From contig JAFXVT010000011.1 in assembly GCA_017534835.1 (NCBI GenBank), positions 62,001-126,000 on the forward strand: a DNA stretch of 64,000 nucleotides. The letters are read 5' to 3'. A program made the position numbers and the translations under genes. The stretch comes from Ruminococcus sp. (GTDB taxonomy: Bacteria > Bacillota > Clostridia > Oscillospirales > Ruminococcaceae). This document shows, one piece after another, positions 42,428 through 51,600 of the stretch. Below the pieces are notes generated by a model. The model was not told the DNA's origin. It made no database searches and was given only the letters and a program-made list of their open reading frames with translations. The first letter of the stretch is position 1. Each line of letters opens with the position of its first letter.

Positions 42428-43090
42428 ATGGATAAAATGATAAAAGGCGCCGTCTTCGATATGGACGGACTTATGACAGATACTGAAAAGCTGTATCTTC
42501 GCTACTGGAAGGAGGCTGCTGCCGACTTCGGGTACGATATGCAGAACGAGCACGTCTATGCTATCCGCAGTCTCGCGAGGAAGTATTCTATACCTAAGCT
42601 AAAGAGCTTCTTCGGTGAGGATTTCCCGACCGAGGAAGTCCGCGCACGCCGCACCGAGCTCATAAACGCTCACATCGAAAAGTACGGCATCGACGTAAAA
42701 AAGGGACTTTTCGAGCTTCTCGATTTTCTGAGCTCGAAGGGCATCAAACTCGCTGTCGCGACGGCAACTCCGCGTGAAAGAGCTCTTCACTGCCTCGAAA
42801 AGATAGACGCTCTGCGCTATTTCGATGCGGTCATCTGCGGAGATATGATAGAGAGCGGCAAGCCTGACCCCGACATCTACCTCACTGCCGCACGCGAGCT
42901 CGGACTTCCGCCGGAGCAGTGCGCTGCATTCGAGGACTCGCCCAACGGCATAAAGGCAGCTCATTCTGCCGGCTGTCACGCTATAATGATACCGGATATG
43001 ACCCAGCCTGACGAGGAGACCATCCCCCTGCTCAGCGCAGTCTATGACGACCTTGAACAGGCGATCGCCTACTTTGAAGGGAGGGTTTGA
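42428..43090 (+). CDS. HAD-superfamily phosphatase / beta-phosphoglucomutase-like
   Basis: 220 residues, subfamily IA: motif I FDMDGLMTDTEKL (nucleophile and acid Asp, about 11-23), motif II ATATPRE, Lys in ESGKPDPDIY, motif IV FEDSPNGIKAA. The fold and sequence fit sugar-phosphate phosphatases or beta-phosphoglucomutases, and the glgA neighbour is consistent with sugar-phosphate handling. The substrate is not assigned. Confidence 0.9.
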   Translation: MDKMIKGAVFDMDGLMTDTEKLYLRYWKEAAADFGYDMQNEHVYAIRSLARKYSIPKLKSFFGEDFPTEEVRARRTELINAHIEKYGIDVKKGLFELLDFLSSKGIKLAVATATPRERALHCLEKIDALRYFDAVICGDMIESGKPDPDIYLTAARELGLPPEQCAAFEDSPNGIKAAHSAGCHAIMIPDMTQPDEETIPLLSAVYDDLEQAIAYFEGRV

Positions 43091-43091
43091 G

Positions 43092-43355
43092 ATGATGCTG
43101 TCAAAAACCAGCGTTTCCAAGATATTCGACATCCCGAAGTTCTACTATTTCGACAGCGGGAACGATTACTCCGGAAGCGTTGACGATTTCGCCTACAAGG
43201 TCTACACAGGCGAGACGCTGAGAGCTCTCACGTGGCACGGACGTCTGTGCTCCGACAAAGCCGAGATCGAAAATGAAAAAGAATTTGAACGCTCACAGGA
43301 CGGCTTCGACGCGATGATAAAATGGCTCGAAGACGTTTACAACGGCAAAGCATAA
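43092..43355 (+). CDS. Small soluble protein of unknown function
   Basis: 87 residues from the ATG at 43092, which sits one base after the HAD stop with GGGAGGG just upstream. Aromatic-rich N-terminal half (KFYYFDSGNDYSG), acidic C-terminal helix. No family recognised. Tight coupling to glgA and the HAD gene suggests a related job. Confidence 0.7.
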   Translation: MMLSKTSVSKIFDIPKFYYFDSGNDYSGSVDDFAYKVYTGETLRALTWHGRLCSDKAEIENEKEFERSQDGFDAMIKWLEDVYNGKA

Positions 43356-43356
43356 C

Positions 43357-43400
43357 AAAAAAGCCTTCCAACGGTCTGCTTACCTTGGAAGGCTTTTCTT
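43357..43400. terminator. Bidirectional terminator
   Basis: AAAAAGCCTTCCAA pairs with TTGGAAGGCTTTT around a 13-nt loop, between converging genes. Confidence 0.88.
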
Positions 43401-43412
43401 ATTCTTGATATT

Positions 43413-45386
43413 TTACCACTCGCCAAATTCGCCTGTGGGCTCCTCGATTATAACAGGAGGAGTCGTTTCAATGGGAGTAGTCTCTATCGGCGCCGGCGCT
43501 GCTGTTGTCTCGGGAGCCTGTGTTGCCGCCTGAGTTGCAGTTGTCTCGGGAGCCTGTGTTGCTGCCTGAGTTGCCGCCGTAGTTGCAGATGAGACCTTTG
43601 CGTCCTCCGGCAGATAGTAAACGATGAGCTTCTTTGAATCCTTGTTGCTGTAGTAAGTACCGGGATTAACGACCTTTCCGTCGACCATAAGCTGAGTTAC
43701 ACTGTTGGGAGTTCCCCATGTCTGGCTTGAAACGACCTTGGAATAGTTCGAGATACCGGCTTTTCTGAGCTCATTCTCATACTGTGATACTGTAAGACCT
43801 GTGAACTGAGGGATGTTTGCGCCCTCCTTGCCCTTGCTTACCTTTATCTTGATAGTCGAGCCCTGAGCAACTGTCTCGCCCGGTTCAACATCCTGTTCAA
43901 GGATAACGTCAGCGTCGTTCTCGTTGTCGTACTCGTATGTGACGTCGAACTTGAAGTAATCCTTGTACTTCTCCTCTGTGAGGCTGTAGAACTTACCTAC
44001 GAGCTCAGGCATGACCGTATCGGGCTTTGATTCAGCCTCTGTCCAGTCCTGAGACTCGGAGGTCACGATATTACTTGAGATAGAAGACCTCGAAAACTCG
44101 CTCTCATCGTCACCGCCCGAACCGAACGCCTTCATAAAGAATACCACGATGATGAGCAGTATCGCAAGAAGGAGTATACCGATTATTATCGGCACCTTGA
44201 TACAGTCTACGGTATTGACCTTTTCGTAGCTGTATTCCTCATAGTCGTCCTCAGGAGGATAATACTGCTGCTGAGGCTGCTGTCTGTACTGCTGCTGGTC
44301 GTAATACTGCTGCTGTACAGGCTGAGGCGGCGGAGTCTGCTGATATGCAGGCTGTGCCTGACGGACAGGCTCGTTCTGATAGCTGTCGGAATGTGCCTGC
44401 TCAAACGCAGGTTTAACGGCAGCCGGCTGCTCAAACAGCCTTGTGACGAGCTCTGTGATAGTCTGTATACGGTCTCTGCCGGAAAGGTTCATACCCTCCA
44501 TTATAACGCGGGAAACGTGAGCAGGGATACTCTTGTTGAGCATCGCAGGCTCGCAGAGGTCATCGTGCTGCATACGTGTTACGGAATCGACAGGCATACA
44601 GCCTGTGAGAGTTCTGTAAAGCACAGCGCATATACCGTAAACATCTGTCCACGAACCCTGACGGCTGCTGCTGCTCGCAGAATACTGCTCGGGAGCTGCA
44701 TAGCCCTTGAACAGCTCATAATCAAGACCGGCATTCGCCGTCCTTACAGCAGAGACACAGAATCCCGAGAGCTTGAGCTCACCCTTGTCGTTGATATAAA
44801 TGGTCTCGGGGCTGATAGCTCTGTGGATGATCCCTGCGTTATGAAGGATACCTATAGTTGTGAAAAGCGGAGGGAATATTTTAAGAACCTGCTCCCAGCT
44901 GAGCTCACCCGCATTCTCCTTGAGGTAGTCAAGCAGCTTTACGCCGTTGATGTACTCAAAAACCGTGTAGGTGGTGTTGTTCTCGGCGAACATATCCAGC
45001 ACCGGATCGATGTTGGAGTTGTTCCTGAGCCTTGCGAGCGACTTGTTCAGCTCGGTATACTCAGCCATAAATGCCTTGTACTTCGCAAGATTGTTGTAGT
45101 TGACACTGATAGTAGCTCTGTCCTTAACTCTTGTGCAGAGCTTGACAGGCATATACTCTCTCAGCATCACCTTGCAGGAAGTGGATATATCATATCCCAT
45201 ATATGTTGCGCCCTCGCCGTTATACTCAAGGAGCACACCGACGAGATACCTGTCGCGAAGAACAGTACCCGGGGCTATATACATGGAATTGTGCGGCGTT
45301 GTATCATCGAATCCGCAATGGGGGCAGATATGCTGATCCATGTCATACTTTTCCATACATTTGTAACAGAATCTACGTTCTCCCAA
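43413..45386 (-). CDS. Zinc-ribbon pseudokinase with PASTA domains
   Basis: 657 residues. Zinc ribbon (C7, C10, C21, C24), a serine/threonine kinase fold (about 40-315), a Gln/Tyr/Pro-rich linker, a membrane span (about 395-420), two PASTA repeats (about 455-600) and a Thr/Ala/Pro-rich tail with a duplicated AATQAPETT unit. The kinase core has lost its key residues: Arg76 stands for the ATP-binding Lys, HRD is HRA (Ala190), the metal-binding Asn is Thr195 and DFG is GFC (208-210). The APE motif is kept. So it is very probably catalytically dead and acts as a peptidoglycan-sensing scaffold. No PP2C phosphatase gene is adjacent, unlike for active PrkC/StkP. Confidence 0.88.
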   Translation of the reverse strand: MGERRFCYKCMEKYDMDQHICPHCGFDDTTPHNSMYIAPGTVLRDRYLVGVLLEYNGEGATYMGYDISTSCKVMLREYMPVKLCTRVKDRATISVNYNNLAKYKAFMAEYTELNKSLARLRNNSNIDPVLDMFAENNTTYTVFEYINGVKLLDYLKENAGELSWEQVLKIFPPLFTTIGILHNAGIIHRAISPETIYINDKGELKLSGFCVSAVRTANAGLDYELFKGYAAPEQYSASSSSRQGSWTDVYGICAVLYRTLTGCMPVDSVTRMQHDDLCEPAMLNKSIPAHVSRVIMEGMNLSGRDRIQTITELVTRLFEQPAAVKPAFEQAHSDSYQNEPVRQAQPAYQQTPPPQPVQQQYYDQQQYRQQPQQQYYPPEDDYEEYSYEKVNTVDCIKVPIIIGILLLAILLIIVVFFMKAFGSGGDDESEFSRSSISSNIVTSESQDWTEAESKPDTVMPELVGKFYSLTEEKYKDYFKFDVTYEYDNENDADVILEQDVEPGETVAQGSTIKIKVSKGKEGANIPQFTGLTVSQYENELRKAGISNYSKVVSSQTWGTPNSVTQLMVDGKVVNPGTYYSNKDSKKLIVYYLPEDAKVSSATTAATQAATQAPETTATQAATQAPETTAAPAPIETTPIETTPPVIIEEPTGEFGEW

Positions 45387-45442
45387 AGCAGTTCCTCCTT
45401 TACCCTAAATAATAGCGATACTACTTCAATGTATCATATTAA

Positions 45443-45471
45443 TTTTAGCAGTAAACGCATCAAATGTCAAC
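45443..45471 (-). promoter_or_regulatory. Promoter of the pseudokinase gene
   Basis: TTGACA (45471-45466), 17 bp, TAAAAT (45448-45443) on the reverse strand. Confidence 0.7.
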
Positions 45472-45517
45472 CTTATTTTGTAATAATGGGTTCATTTATA
45501 GCATTTTGTATTATTTC

Positions 45518-45535
45518 TGTAATAACTTTATTACA
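45518..45535. promoter_or_regulatory. Palindrome upstream of the pseudokinase promoter
   Basis: TGTAATAA and TTATTACA flank a 2-bp centre, about 47 bp upstream of the -35 box. Partial copies of TTACAAA/TTTGTAA surround it. Candidate site for a dimeric regulator. Confidence 0.45.
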
Positions 45536-45567
45536 AACAGCGTCAGATTTGTAACAATTCGGCCGTG

Positions 45568-46827
45568 TCACATAATCTCGCGTGCAGCGAGCATTACTCC
45601 GAGCTTGCCGCTCGTATACGTGATACCGCCCTGCATCCATACAGCGTACGGCTCGCGGAGAGGTGCGTCCGCTGAAAGCTCAATGGAAGCGCCCATTGTG
45701 AAAGCTCCGGCAGCCATAATGACCTTGTCGGTGTAGCCGGGCATATCCCACGGCTCAGGTGTAACGAATGCATCGACCGGAGCACCGCTCTGGATACCGC
45801 GGCAGAACGCGCACAGCTTCTCCTCGTTTCCGAGCTTTATCGCCGTGATTATGTCCCCTCTCGGGTCGTCCTTGCGCGGAGAGCACTCGAATCCGAGCAT
45901 TGTGAAAAGCTCGCTCGCAAATGCTGATGTTTTCAGTGCCGCAGCCACTACATCGGGCGCCATAAACAGACCGAGCAGCATTTCGCGGTTCATACCGAGA
46001 GTACAGCCGACCTCCTTGCCCATTCCAACGCAGGTGAGCCTGTATGAACAGAGCTCGACAAGGTCCGCTCTTCCGGCGATATATCCGCCTGTGCGAGCTA
46101 TACCGCCGCCGGCATTCTTGATGAGCGAGCCGATGATGATATCTGCTCCGACCTCGGAGGGCTCGCGTGTCTCGACAAATTCACCGTAGCAGTTATCGAC
46201 CATCACTATCGCATCGGGAGCGCCCTTCTTTATTGCCTGCACCATTTTTTCAATGTCTGCAACAGTGAAGGCGGGTCTGAGCGAATAGCCGCGTGAACGC
46301 TGGATATACGCCACCTTTGCGCCCTTCACGGCAGAAGTTATGCTCGCGAGGTCGGGCGTGCCGTCGGGAAGGAGGTCGACCTGTCCGTATTCAACGCCGT
46401 AATCCATCAGCGAGCCGCTGCCCTTTTCGCCTGCGAGACCGATGACCTCTTCGAGTGTATCGTAGGGCTTGCCTGTGACCGATACCATTTTGTCTCCCGT
46501 GCGAAGAACGCCGAAAAGCGCCGTTGAGAGTGCGTGAGTGCCTGAGACGAAATTGAAGCGCACGAGGGCGTCCTCAGTGCCGAGCACCTGCGCAAACACC
46601 TTGTCTATCACTTCTCTGCCGATGTCGCCATATCCGTAGCCTGTCGAGCCATAAAAGCACGGCTCGCTCACGCGGTTGTCAGCGAATGCCTTCAGCACCT
46701 TTGCTCCGCAGTATTCAGCCACGGAATCTATCCTCGCAAAAGCTTCGCGGCAGTTGTCCTCAGCCTGCTCTGCAAGCTCCATAAGTCTGTCATCGAAGCC
46801 GTAAATGTTCTTTATAGCGTTGTTCAT
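45568..46827 (-). CDS. YnbB-type PLP-dependent enzyme (methionine gamma-lyase-like, 'aluminium resistance')
   Basis: 419 residues of the Cys/Met-metabolism PLP fold. The N-terminal FYGSTGYGYGD, RFNFVSGTHALSTALFG and the MVDNCYGEFVE segment (PLP-binding Asp) are typical of the YnbB family; the SLIKNAGGGIA loop carries the Schiff-base Lys. The physiological reaction is unsettled for most members. Last gene of the M42-M42-GNAT cluster, 15 bp after the GNAT gene. Confidence 0.88.
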   Translation of the reverse strand: MNNAIKNIYGFDDRLMELAEQAEDNCREAFARIDSVAEYCGAKVLKAFADNRVSEPCFYGSTGYGYGDIGREVIDKVFAQVLGTEDALVRFNFVSGTHALSTALFGVLRTGDKMVSVTGKPYDTLEEVIGLAGEKGSGSLMDYGVEYGQVDLLPDGTPDLASITSAVKGAKVAYIQRSRGYSLRPAFTVADIEKMVQAIKKGAPDAIVMVDNCYGEFVETREPSEVGADIIIGSLIKNAGGGIARTGGYIAGRADLVELCSYRLTCVGMGKEVGCTLGMNREMLLGLFMAPDVVAAALKTSAFASELFTMLGFECSPRKDDPRGDIITAIKLGNEEKLCAFCRGIQSGAPVDAFVTPEPWDMPGYTDKVIMAAGAFTMGASIELSADAPLREPYAVWMQGGITYTSGKLGVMLAAREIM

Positions 46828-46842
46828 TATCTTTATCCTTTC

Positions 46843-47643
46843 TCAGTTCATTCTGCCCTTTGTCACGCTGTCCTTCTCGACGTCGATACGCTCGAGCACT
46901 ATCTCGTGCTCTACCTCGCGGAAGCCTATCTCACGGTAAAAGCTGACTCTTACATCAAGTGCGAGCAGGAAGGCTCTCTTTCCGTTATTGTTGAGAAAAA
47001 GCGCGAGCCATTTAAGGAATTCGCGTGCATATCCGCTCCCTCTCGCTGATACCTTCGTCGCGACCTGTCCTATCAGCGCCTCATTGCCTATGTCAAAAAC
47101 TATCGAAGCGGTGGTGCTGTTGCGATAGGTGAAAACGCGGCTGATACCGTGTCTGCACCTGTGAGAGGTATCGGTATACCACAGCGAAAAATCCGAGATA
47201 TTCGGGAATCCCTCGCTCAGTATCGTATATACATCGGGGAGATACGGATCAAAATCTACGAACTCCTCCGCAAATTTATAGCTGTTCTCGTCCGGTACGA
47301 GCTCGAAAACGGTACGATTGAGCACCTGATACCTGTTGCCGCGCTTGATGCCGGAAAGTATCTTCTGATCGCCCTCGATACGGAACGGTCTGTTCATATC
47401 CACGAAGATCTGCAGCTCCTCGTCAGCCTCGAGCTGACCGTCTCCGCAGATGATAAGCGTGGAATTGATGATGAACATATAGCAAATGCCGTGGTTGTCG
47501 TACTCCCCTGTCATCTTGTAGAAGCGGCAGAAATCGTAGCCTGCTCCGTAAGCCTTCATATAGGCGAGCATTTTGCGTCCCGACAGCGTTTTGAGGAGAA
47601 GCTCGCGGTCGAGCTCGCTGTCGCTCTTTATAAGTCTTATCAT
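46843..47643 (-). CDS. GNAT-family N-acetyltransferase-like protein
   Basis: 266 residues from the ATG at 47643, which overlaps the preceding peptidase stop (ATGA); a longer frame to 47835 is within that peptidase. The C-terminal part (about 165-255) has GNAT features: the acetyl-CoA pyrophosphate loop TKVSARGSGYAREFLKWL and a YREIGFREVE strand. The N-terminal 150 residues are not recognised. Acceptor unknown. Confidence 0.8.
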   Translation of the reverse strand: MIRLIKSDSELDRELLLKTLSGRKMLAYMKAYGAGYDFCRFYKMTGEYDNHGICYMFIINSTLIICGDGQLEADEELQIFVDMNRPFRIEGDQKILSGIKRGNRYQVLNRTVFELVPDENSYKFAEEFVDFDPYLPDVYTILSEGFPNISDFSLWYTDTSHRCRHGISRVFTYRNSTTASIVFDIGNEALIGQVATKVSARGSGYAREFLKWLALFLNNNGKRAFLLALDVRVSFYREIGFREVEHEIVLERIDVEKDSVTKGRMN

Positions 47644-48659
47644 AGCTCTTGTATCCTCTCGGCAAGCCTTTTTACGAGCTGGTATGAAGGCTCGATGTCC
47701 GCCTCTGCAATGACACACGAAGCGCTGTGGAGGTATCTGCACGGAAGCGAGACAGCTATCGTGCGCACACCCTTTCCGCTCACGTGTATAGCACCGGCGT
47801 CGTTGCCGCCTGCTATCTTTGACTTTGTCTGGCACGGGATACCGAGCTCCCTGGCGGTATCGAAGGCAAGCTCATAGAGCTCCTTGTCATAGATAGTCCG
47901 CCTGTCCATAAAGCTCACGACAGGTCCGTCCCCGAGACAGCATACCTTATCCGCTCCCTCAGCGCCGTCGATGTCGGCAGCGGTAGTTGCTTCGAGAACT
48001 ATCGCAATATCGGGAGCTACGCTGAATGCAGATGCACCAGAGCCGCGCAGCCCTATCTCCTCCTGAACGTTGAAAACGAAATAGGTATCATATTCGGGCT
48101 GCTCCTGAATAAGACGGATCATCATCGCACAGCCGATACGGTCGTCAATAGCCTTTGACTTTATCTCGCTGCCGAGCTGAGTGAACTCCGAATCGAAGTA
48201 TACGCAGTCGCCGGGCATAACGTGCTGCATCGCTTCCTCACGGTCGCGTGCGCCGATGTCGATGTACATCCCCGGATACTCCGGAGCCTTTTCACGCTGC
48301 TCCTTTGATAGATTATGTACCGCAGTCGAGCCGATAACGCCGGGGATAAGCTTCTTTCCGACTCTTACCTGACGTCCGAGCGCGACAGTTGTATTCACTC
48401 CGCCGACCTCGTCAAAGCAGAGCGTGCCGTCATTATTGATATACGTTACGATGAATCCGACCTCGTCCATATGAGCGCATATCATCAGCTTCTTCTCCGT
48501 ATTTTTCCTGCCCTTCCGGAAGCAGATAAGACCTCCGAGAGGATCGACACTGTATTCGCAGTAATCCTTCACCTTGCTTATTATCAGCTCGCGGACAGCC
48601 GATTCATCGCCTGATACGCCGTTTTCAAGGCAGAGCTCCTTTAACAGTTCCTTCATCAT
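47640..48659 (-). CDS. M42 family metallopeptidase
   Basis: 339 residues. Di-zinc aminopeptidase or cellulase-M-like fold: AHMDEVGF (first metal His-x-Asp), DDRIGC, NVQEEIGLRG (catalytic Glu pair), and GGNDAGAIH near the C terminus. M42 enzymes form dodecameric TET complexes that trim peptides; the two adjacent M42 genes could give a mixed complex. Overlaps both neighbours by 4 bp. Confidence 0.93.
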   Translation of the reverse strand: MMKELLKELCLENGVSGDESAVRELIISKVKDYCEYSVDPLGGLICFRKGRKNTEKKLMICAHMDEVGFIVTYINNDGTLCFDEVGGVNTTVALGRQVRVGKKLIPGVIGSTAVHNLSKEQREKAPEYPGMYIDIGARDREEAMQHVMPGDCVYFDSEFTQLGSEIKSKAIDDRIGCAMMIRLIQEQPEYDTYFVFNVQEEIGLRGSGASAFSVAPDIAIVLEATTAADIDGAEGADKVCCLGDGPVVSFMDRRTIYDKELYELAFDTARELGIPCQTKSKIAGGNDAGAIHVSGKGVRTIAVSLPCRYLHSASCVIAEADIEPSYQLVKRLAERIQEL

Positions 48660-49666
48660 TCGCCCTCCGTTATGTAGTCAGCAAGAAGCTGAGCTGTGAG
48701 TCTCACGTCTTCAAGGTCGATGACCTCAACAGGCGTGTGCATATTCCTGAGAGGCACCGAGACCGTACACGCCTTGCAGCCGCAGCGATTCACTGAATAT
48801 CTGTCCGCATTCGTGGAGGTAAGTCCGTTCATCACCTCAAGCTGATACGGTATCTCCTTCAGCTTTGCAGTCTCGATAAGACCGTCGGTTATCTCACGTG
48901 ATAGTGACGGAGAAATGCCTATCATTGGTCCTTTTCCAAGCTTTCCGCACTTCTTGTCGTTCTCGCCCGGAGCCATTGCAAAGCTGACATCAACAGCTAT
49001 AGCAATATCCGGATCGAGCTGGAATGCGCCGATCTTAGCGCCGCGCTCACTGACCTCCTCCTGACCCGAGAAAATGACCGTCACGTTATACCTTGGCTTC
49101 CTGTCCTTGATAAGCTCAAGAGCATACAGAATAGAAGCAACTCCGCAGCGGTCATCGAGAGCCGCACCTGTAATGCGCTCACCGAGGAGCTGACGGCATT
49201 TCACATCGAATGTGACCGGGTCGCCCGGAGATACTGTTTCCGCAAGCTCACCGCGCGTAAGACCGGTATCTATCGCTGTATCTTCGTACTTTACGACATC
49301 CGCACCATTGCTGAGATGCGGCGGGACAGAGCAGATAACTCCGGGAACATCGCGTTTTCCGTGGATAATAACGGGCTGAGCCGGGACAAGTCTGCGGTCG
49401 ATACCGCCGAGCTGATCGAACTTGATGAAGCCCTCGTCAGTGATGCTCGTAACGATGAAGCCGACCTGATCTATATGTGCATCGAGCACAAGCGAAGGGA
49501 GACCCTCACGCTTTTCGCCGAAAGTACCGATAACATTGCCGCTCTCGATACGCGCATCGGGGCACCAGTTACGGAGCATAACGCACGCAGTCATTGCAGC
49601 AGATGATTCGCTTCCCGAAGCACCGAAAGCCTCTGAAAGCGTGAAAACAACTTCTCTGAGTTCCAT
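48656..49666 (-). CDS. M42 family metallopeptidase, paralogue
   Basis: 336 residues with the same family markers: AHIDQVGF, DDRCGV, SGQEEVSERG and TSTNADRYS in place of the usual GGTDA-type segment. The change in the last segment suggests a different specificity from its neighbour. First gene of a four-gene operon (M42, M42, GNAT, YnbB-like). Confidence 0.92.
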   Translation of the reverse strand: MELREVVFTLSEAFGASGSESSAAMTACVMLRNWCPDARIESGNVIGTFGEKREGLPSLVLDAHIDQVGFIVTSITDEGFIKFDQLGGIDRRLVPAQPVIIHGKRDVPGVICSVPPHLSNGADVVKYEDTAIDTGLTRGELAETVSPGDPVTFDVKCRQLLGERITGAALDDRCGVASILYALELIKDRKPRYNVTVIFSGQEEVSERGAKIGAFQLDPDIAIAVDVSFAMAPGENDKKCGKLGKGPMIGISPSLSREITDGLIETAKLKEIPYQLEVMNGLTSTNADRYSVNRCGCKACTVSVPLRNMHTPVEVIDLEDVRLTAQLLADYITEGE

Positions 49667-49697
49667 ATGTACACCTCATTTACAAACATTACTTTCC

Positions 49698-49747
49698 ATT
49701 ATAGCATATAATAAATAAAATATCAAGAGAAGCGGAAATATAGTTCC
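49698..49747 (-). promoter_or_regulatory. Promoter of the M42 operon with upstream repeated element
   Basis: TTGATA (49726-49721), 17 bp, TATAAT (49703-49698) on the reverse strand. The stretch 49747-49719 (GGAACTATAT, CCGC, CTTGATATT) is a diverged copy of the element found at four other promoters. Confidence 0.65.
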
Positions 49748-49756
49748 GTTGCGTGA

Positions 49757-49790
49757 AAAAAACCGCTCAGAAGCTCTGAGCGGTTTTAGT
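49757..49790 (-). terminator. Terminator of the sigma factor operon
   Basis: AACCGCTCAGA (49761-49771) pairs with TCTGAGCGGTT (49775-49785); on the reverse strand it runs into seven Ts. Confidence 0.85.
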
Positions 49791-49800
49791 GTTTATTCAG

Positions 49801-51600
49801 TTATACCGGCACGAATGCAAGCTCCCCGAAGCTTTCCTTGCTTATGATGAGTTTGCCAAGTTCGCCGTGCTTAGACGGCAGACCCCAGCTGCTTATTGAA
49901 GGCTGTCTGTTGACACGAAGCTCGCCGTCCTCTTCGTACAGCCAGTAAAGCATTTCGTTATCGGGGTCGTTCATCCGGTAAATAAGATCGTTCTGAATAT
50001 CCCACACCGCGATCTCTCCGACTATCCTGCTGCTGAGTCCCCAGTCATAGGTCGTGCAGAGCTCGGGGTAGCCGTCGTTGTTGATGTCAGCGAAGTAAGC
50101 CTGTCCCATTGTAGCAACGCTTCCGAACTTCTCGCGGGTCTTCTTGCTGTATACCTCTATGGTGCGCTTCATTCCATTCCACGAGAATACATAGTCGGGG
50201 AACTGCTTTATCGTGATATTCTCGAATCCGCGGATGTCGAAGCTCGATACTGTCGCGTCATGCCAGCACCATACACCGCTGACATTTACGGGTCCGGACG
50301 GCTCGTTCTTGCCAAGCAGCGACAGGGTGTATGTATCTATCGCGAGCAGGTCGTTATAGTTCGCCTCATAGCCAGTGCCCTCGATAACGAAATACTTGTT
50401 GCCCGCGAGCGTGTATTCGTGGATAACGCCCTGATTGTCAGTTACGTAAATGTGCGTGAAGCTGCCGTCGAGGTAGCGCCACTCATCACCGACGCTCTTG
50501 GAGAAGCTGAGCTTCTGTATCATCGGTATGAGCTCCTTTATCTCGGAGTATCCGAGAGCAACAGGATAATTGTACATCGGGTGCTTGATCTCGACGCATC
50601 TGATGAAGTCGACATGGCAGTCCTTGATATTGCCGAGCACGTTTTCGAGATAACCGGGGTCTCCTTCCTTGCGGCGGCATTTTACCACGAAATCCCACAC
50701 ATCATCATAACGTATGTCGATGTGCTCCTGCTTGGAGGGATTTGTGTATTTGCCGTAGAAAAGCTCTACGACACCGCAGGGCTCTTTACTGTCGCCTGTC
50801 AGTGAGTTGACAACGAGAGTGAACTCGAACTCCATATCGCCGTTCTTGTTTTCCGCGTAGACGGGTATCGTCCAGACAGTTACTCCGGAGCCGATGTCCT
50901 CATGGTCATAGTTCTTGAAATCTCCGAAAGTAAGCTTGTCGCCGAATTCCGAGAGCTCCTGAACGCGGTGCAGCGTCATTCTGCCGTCAGCCGGAGCTTC
51001 CGGCTTCGGAGGAAACGTCGTCGGAGGAGCTTTCTCTGTCTTCGCAGTTGTAGTCGTCTTTGCAGGCGCAGTCGTTTTTGCTGTCGTTGTACGGGACGAT
51101 GCTGCTGCCTGAGTGTTTGTATTGCGCGGTTTTTCGCCGGGACGTGCAGGTCCATCAGTATTTCGTGCTGTCTCAGCAGCAGCGGTCGGAGTTTCATCGT
51201 TCTCCTCGCTGACCACGACTGCGTGTGATACTAAAGTCTGTGTAGTAGTCTCATCAGGTCTGTCGCTCTCACCGGAAGAGGACTCGTTCTCAGAAGTACC
51301 GGTGGTGGGCGCAAGAGCCTCCGATTCGATTATTTCATTATCCGGAGCAGAGCCGCCGCGGTTCTTCAGATAGAATCCGCCGGCTGCCGTAACAGCTCCG
51401 ATAATGATAACTGCCGATGCAATTGCCGCAAACCAGCGCCAGCCGCTCCTGCGGTATACCTCAACGCCGGATACTGTGACCTCGCCGCTTATTTTTTCGC
51501 CTTTTACAGCCTCCGAAACGGTATCGGAAGGCACTTCGGCTTCTTTTACAAGATCGTCGCCGATCATATTCATCGCTTCCAAAACCTTCAGCTTATTCAT
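49801..51600 (-). CDS. Membrane-anchored partner of the ECF sigma factor (anti-sigma-like sensor)
   Basis: 599 residues. A cytoplasmic N-terminal part of about 57 residues (MNKLKVLEAMNMIGDD), one span (about 58-78), a long Thr/Ala/Lys-rich linker (about 95-205) and an outer domain of nearly 400 residues with an integrin-repeat-like calcium segment (DINNDGYPELC). The start overlaps the sigma gene stop, and the layout is that of RsgI-type anti-sigma factors, which sense polysaccharide outside and release a sigma factor inside. The outer domain is not one I recognise, so the ligand is open. A TTG two codons upstream is an alternative start. Confidence 0.75.
   Translation of the reverse strand: MNKLKVLEAMNMIGDDLVKEAEVPSDTVSEAVKGEKISGEVTVSGVEVYRRSGWRWFAAIASAVIIIGAVTAAGGFYLKNRGGSAPDNEIIESEALAPTTGTSENESSSGESDRPDETTTQTLVSHAVVVSEENDETPTAAAETARNTDGPARPGEKPRNTNTQAAASSRTTTAKTTAPAKTTTTAKTEKAPPTTFPPKPEAPADGRMTLHRVQELSEFGDKLTFGDFKNYDHEDIGSGVTVWTIPVYAENKNGDMEFEFTLVVNSLTGDSKEPCGVVELFYGKYTNPSKQEHIDIRYDDVWDFVVKCRRKEGDPGYLENVLGNIKDCHVDFIRCVEIKHPMYNYPVALGYSEIKELIPMIQKLSFSKSVGDEWRYLDGSFTHIYVTDNQGVIHEYTLAGNKYFVIEGTGYEANYNDLLAIDTYTLSLLGKNEPSGPVNVSGVWCWHDATVSSFDIRGFENITIKQFPDYVFSWNGMKRTIEVYSKKTREKFGSVATMGQAYFADINNDGYPELCTTYDWGLSSRIVGEIAVWDIQNDLIYRMNDPDNEMLYWLYEEDGELRVNRQPSISSWGLPSKHGELGKLIISKESFGELAFVPV

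Noticed and set aside
44391..45554. 387-residue forward frame opposite the pseudokinase
   Set aside because: Antisense shadow; no ribosome site, unusual composition.
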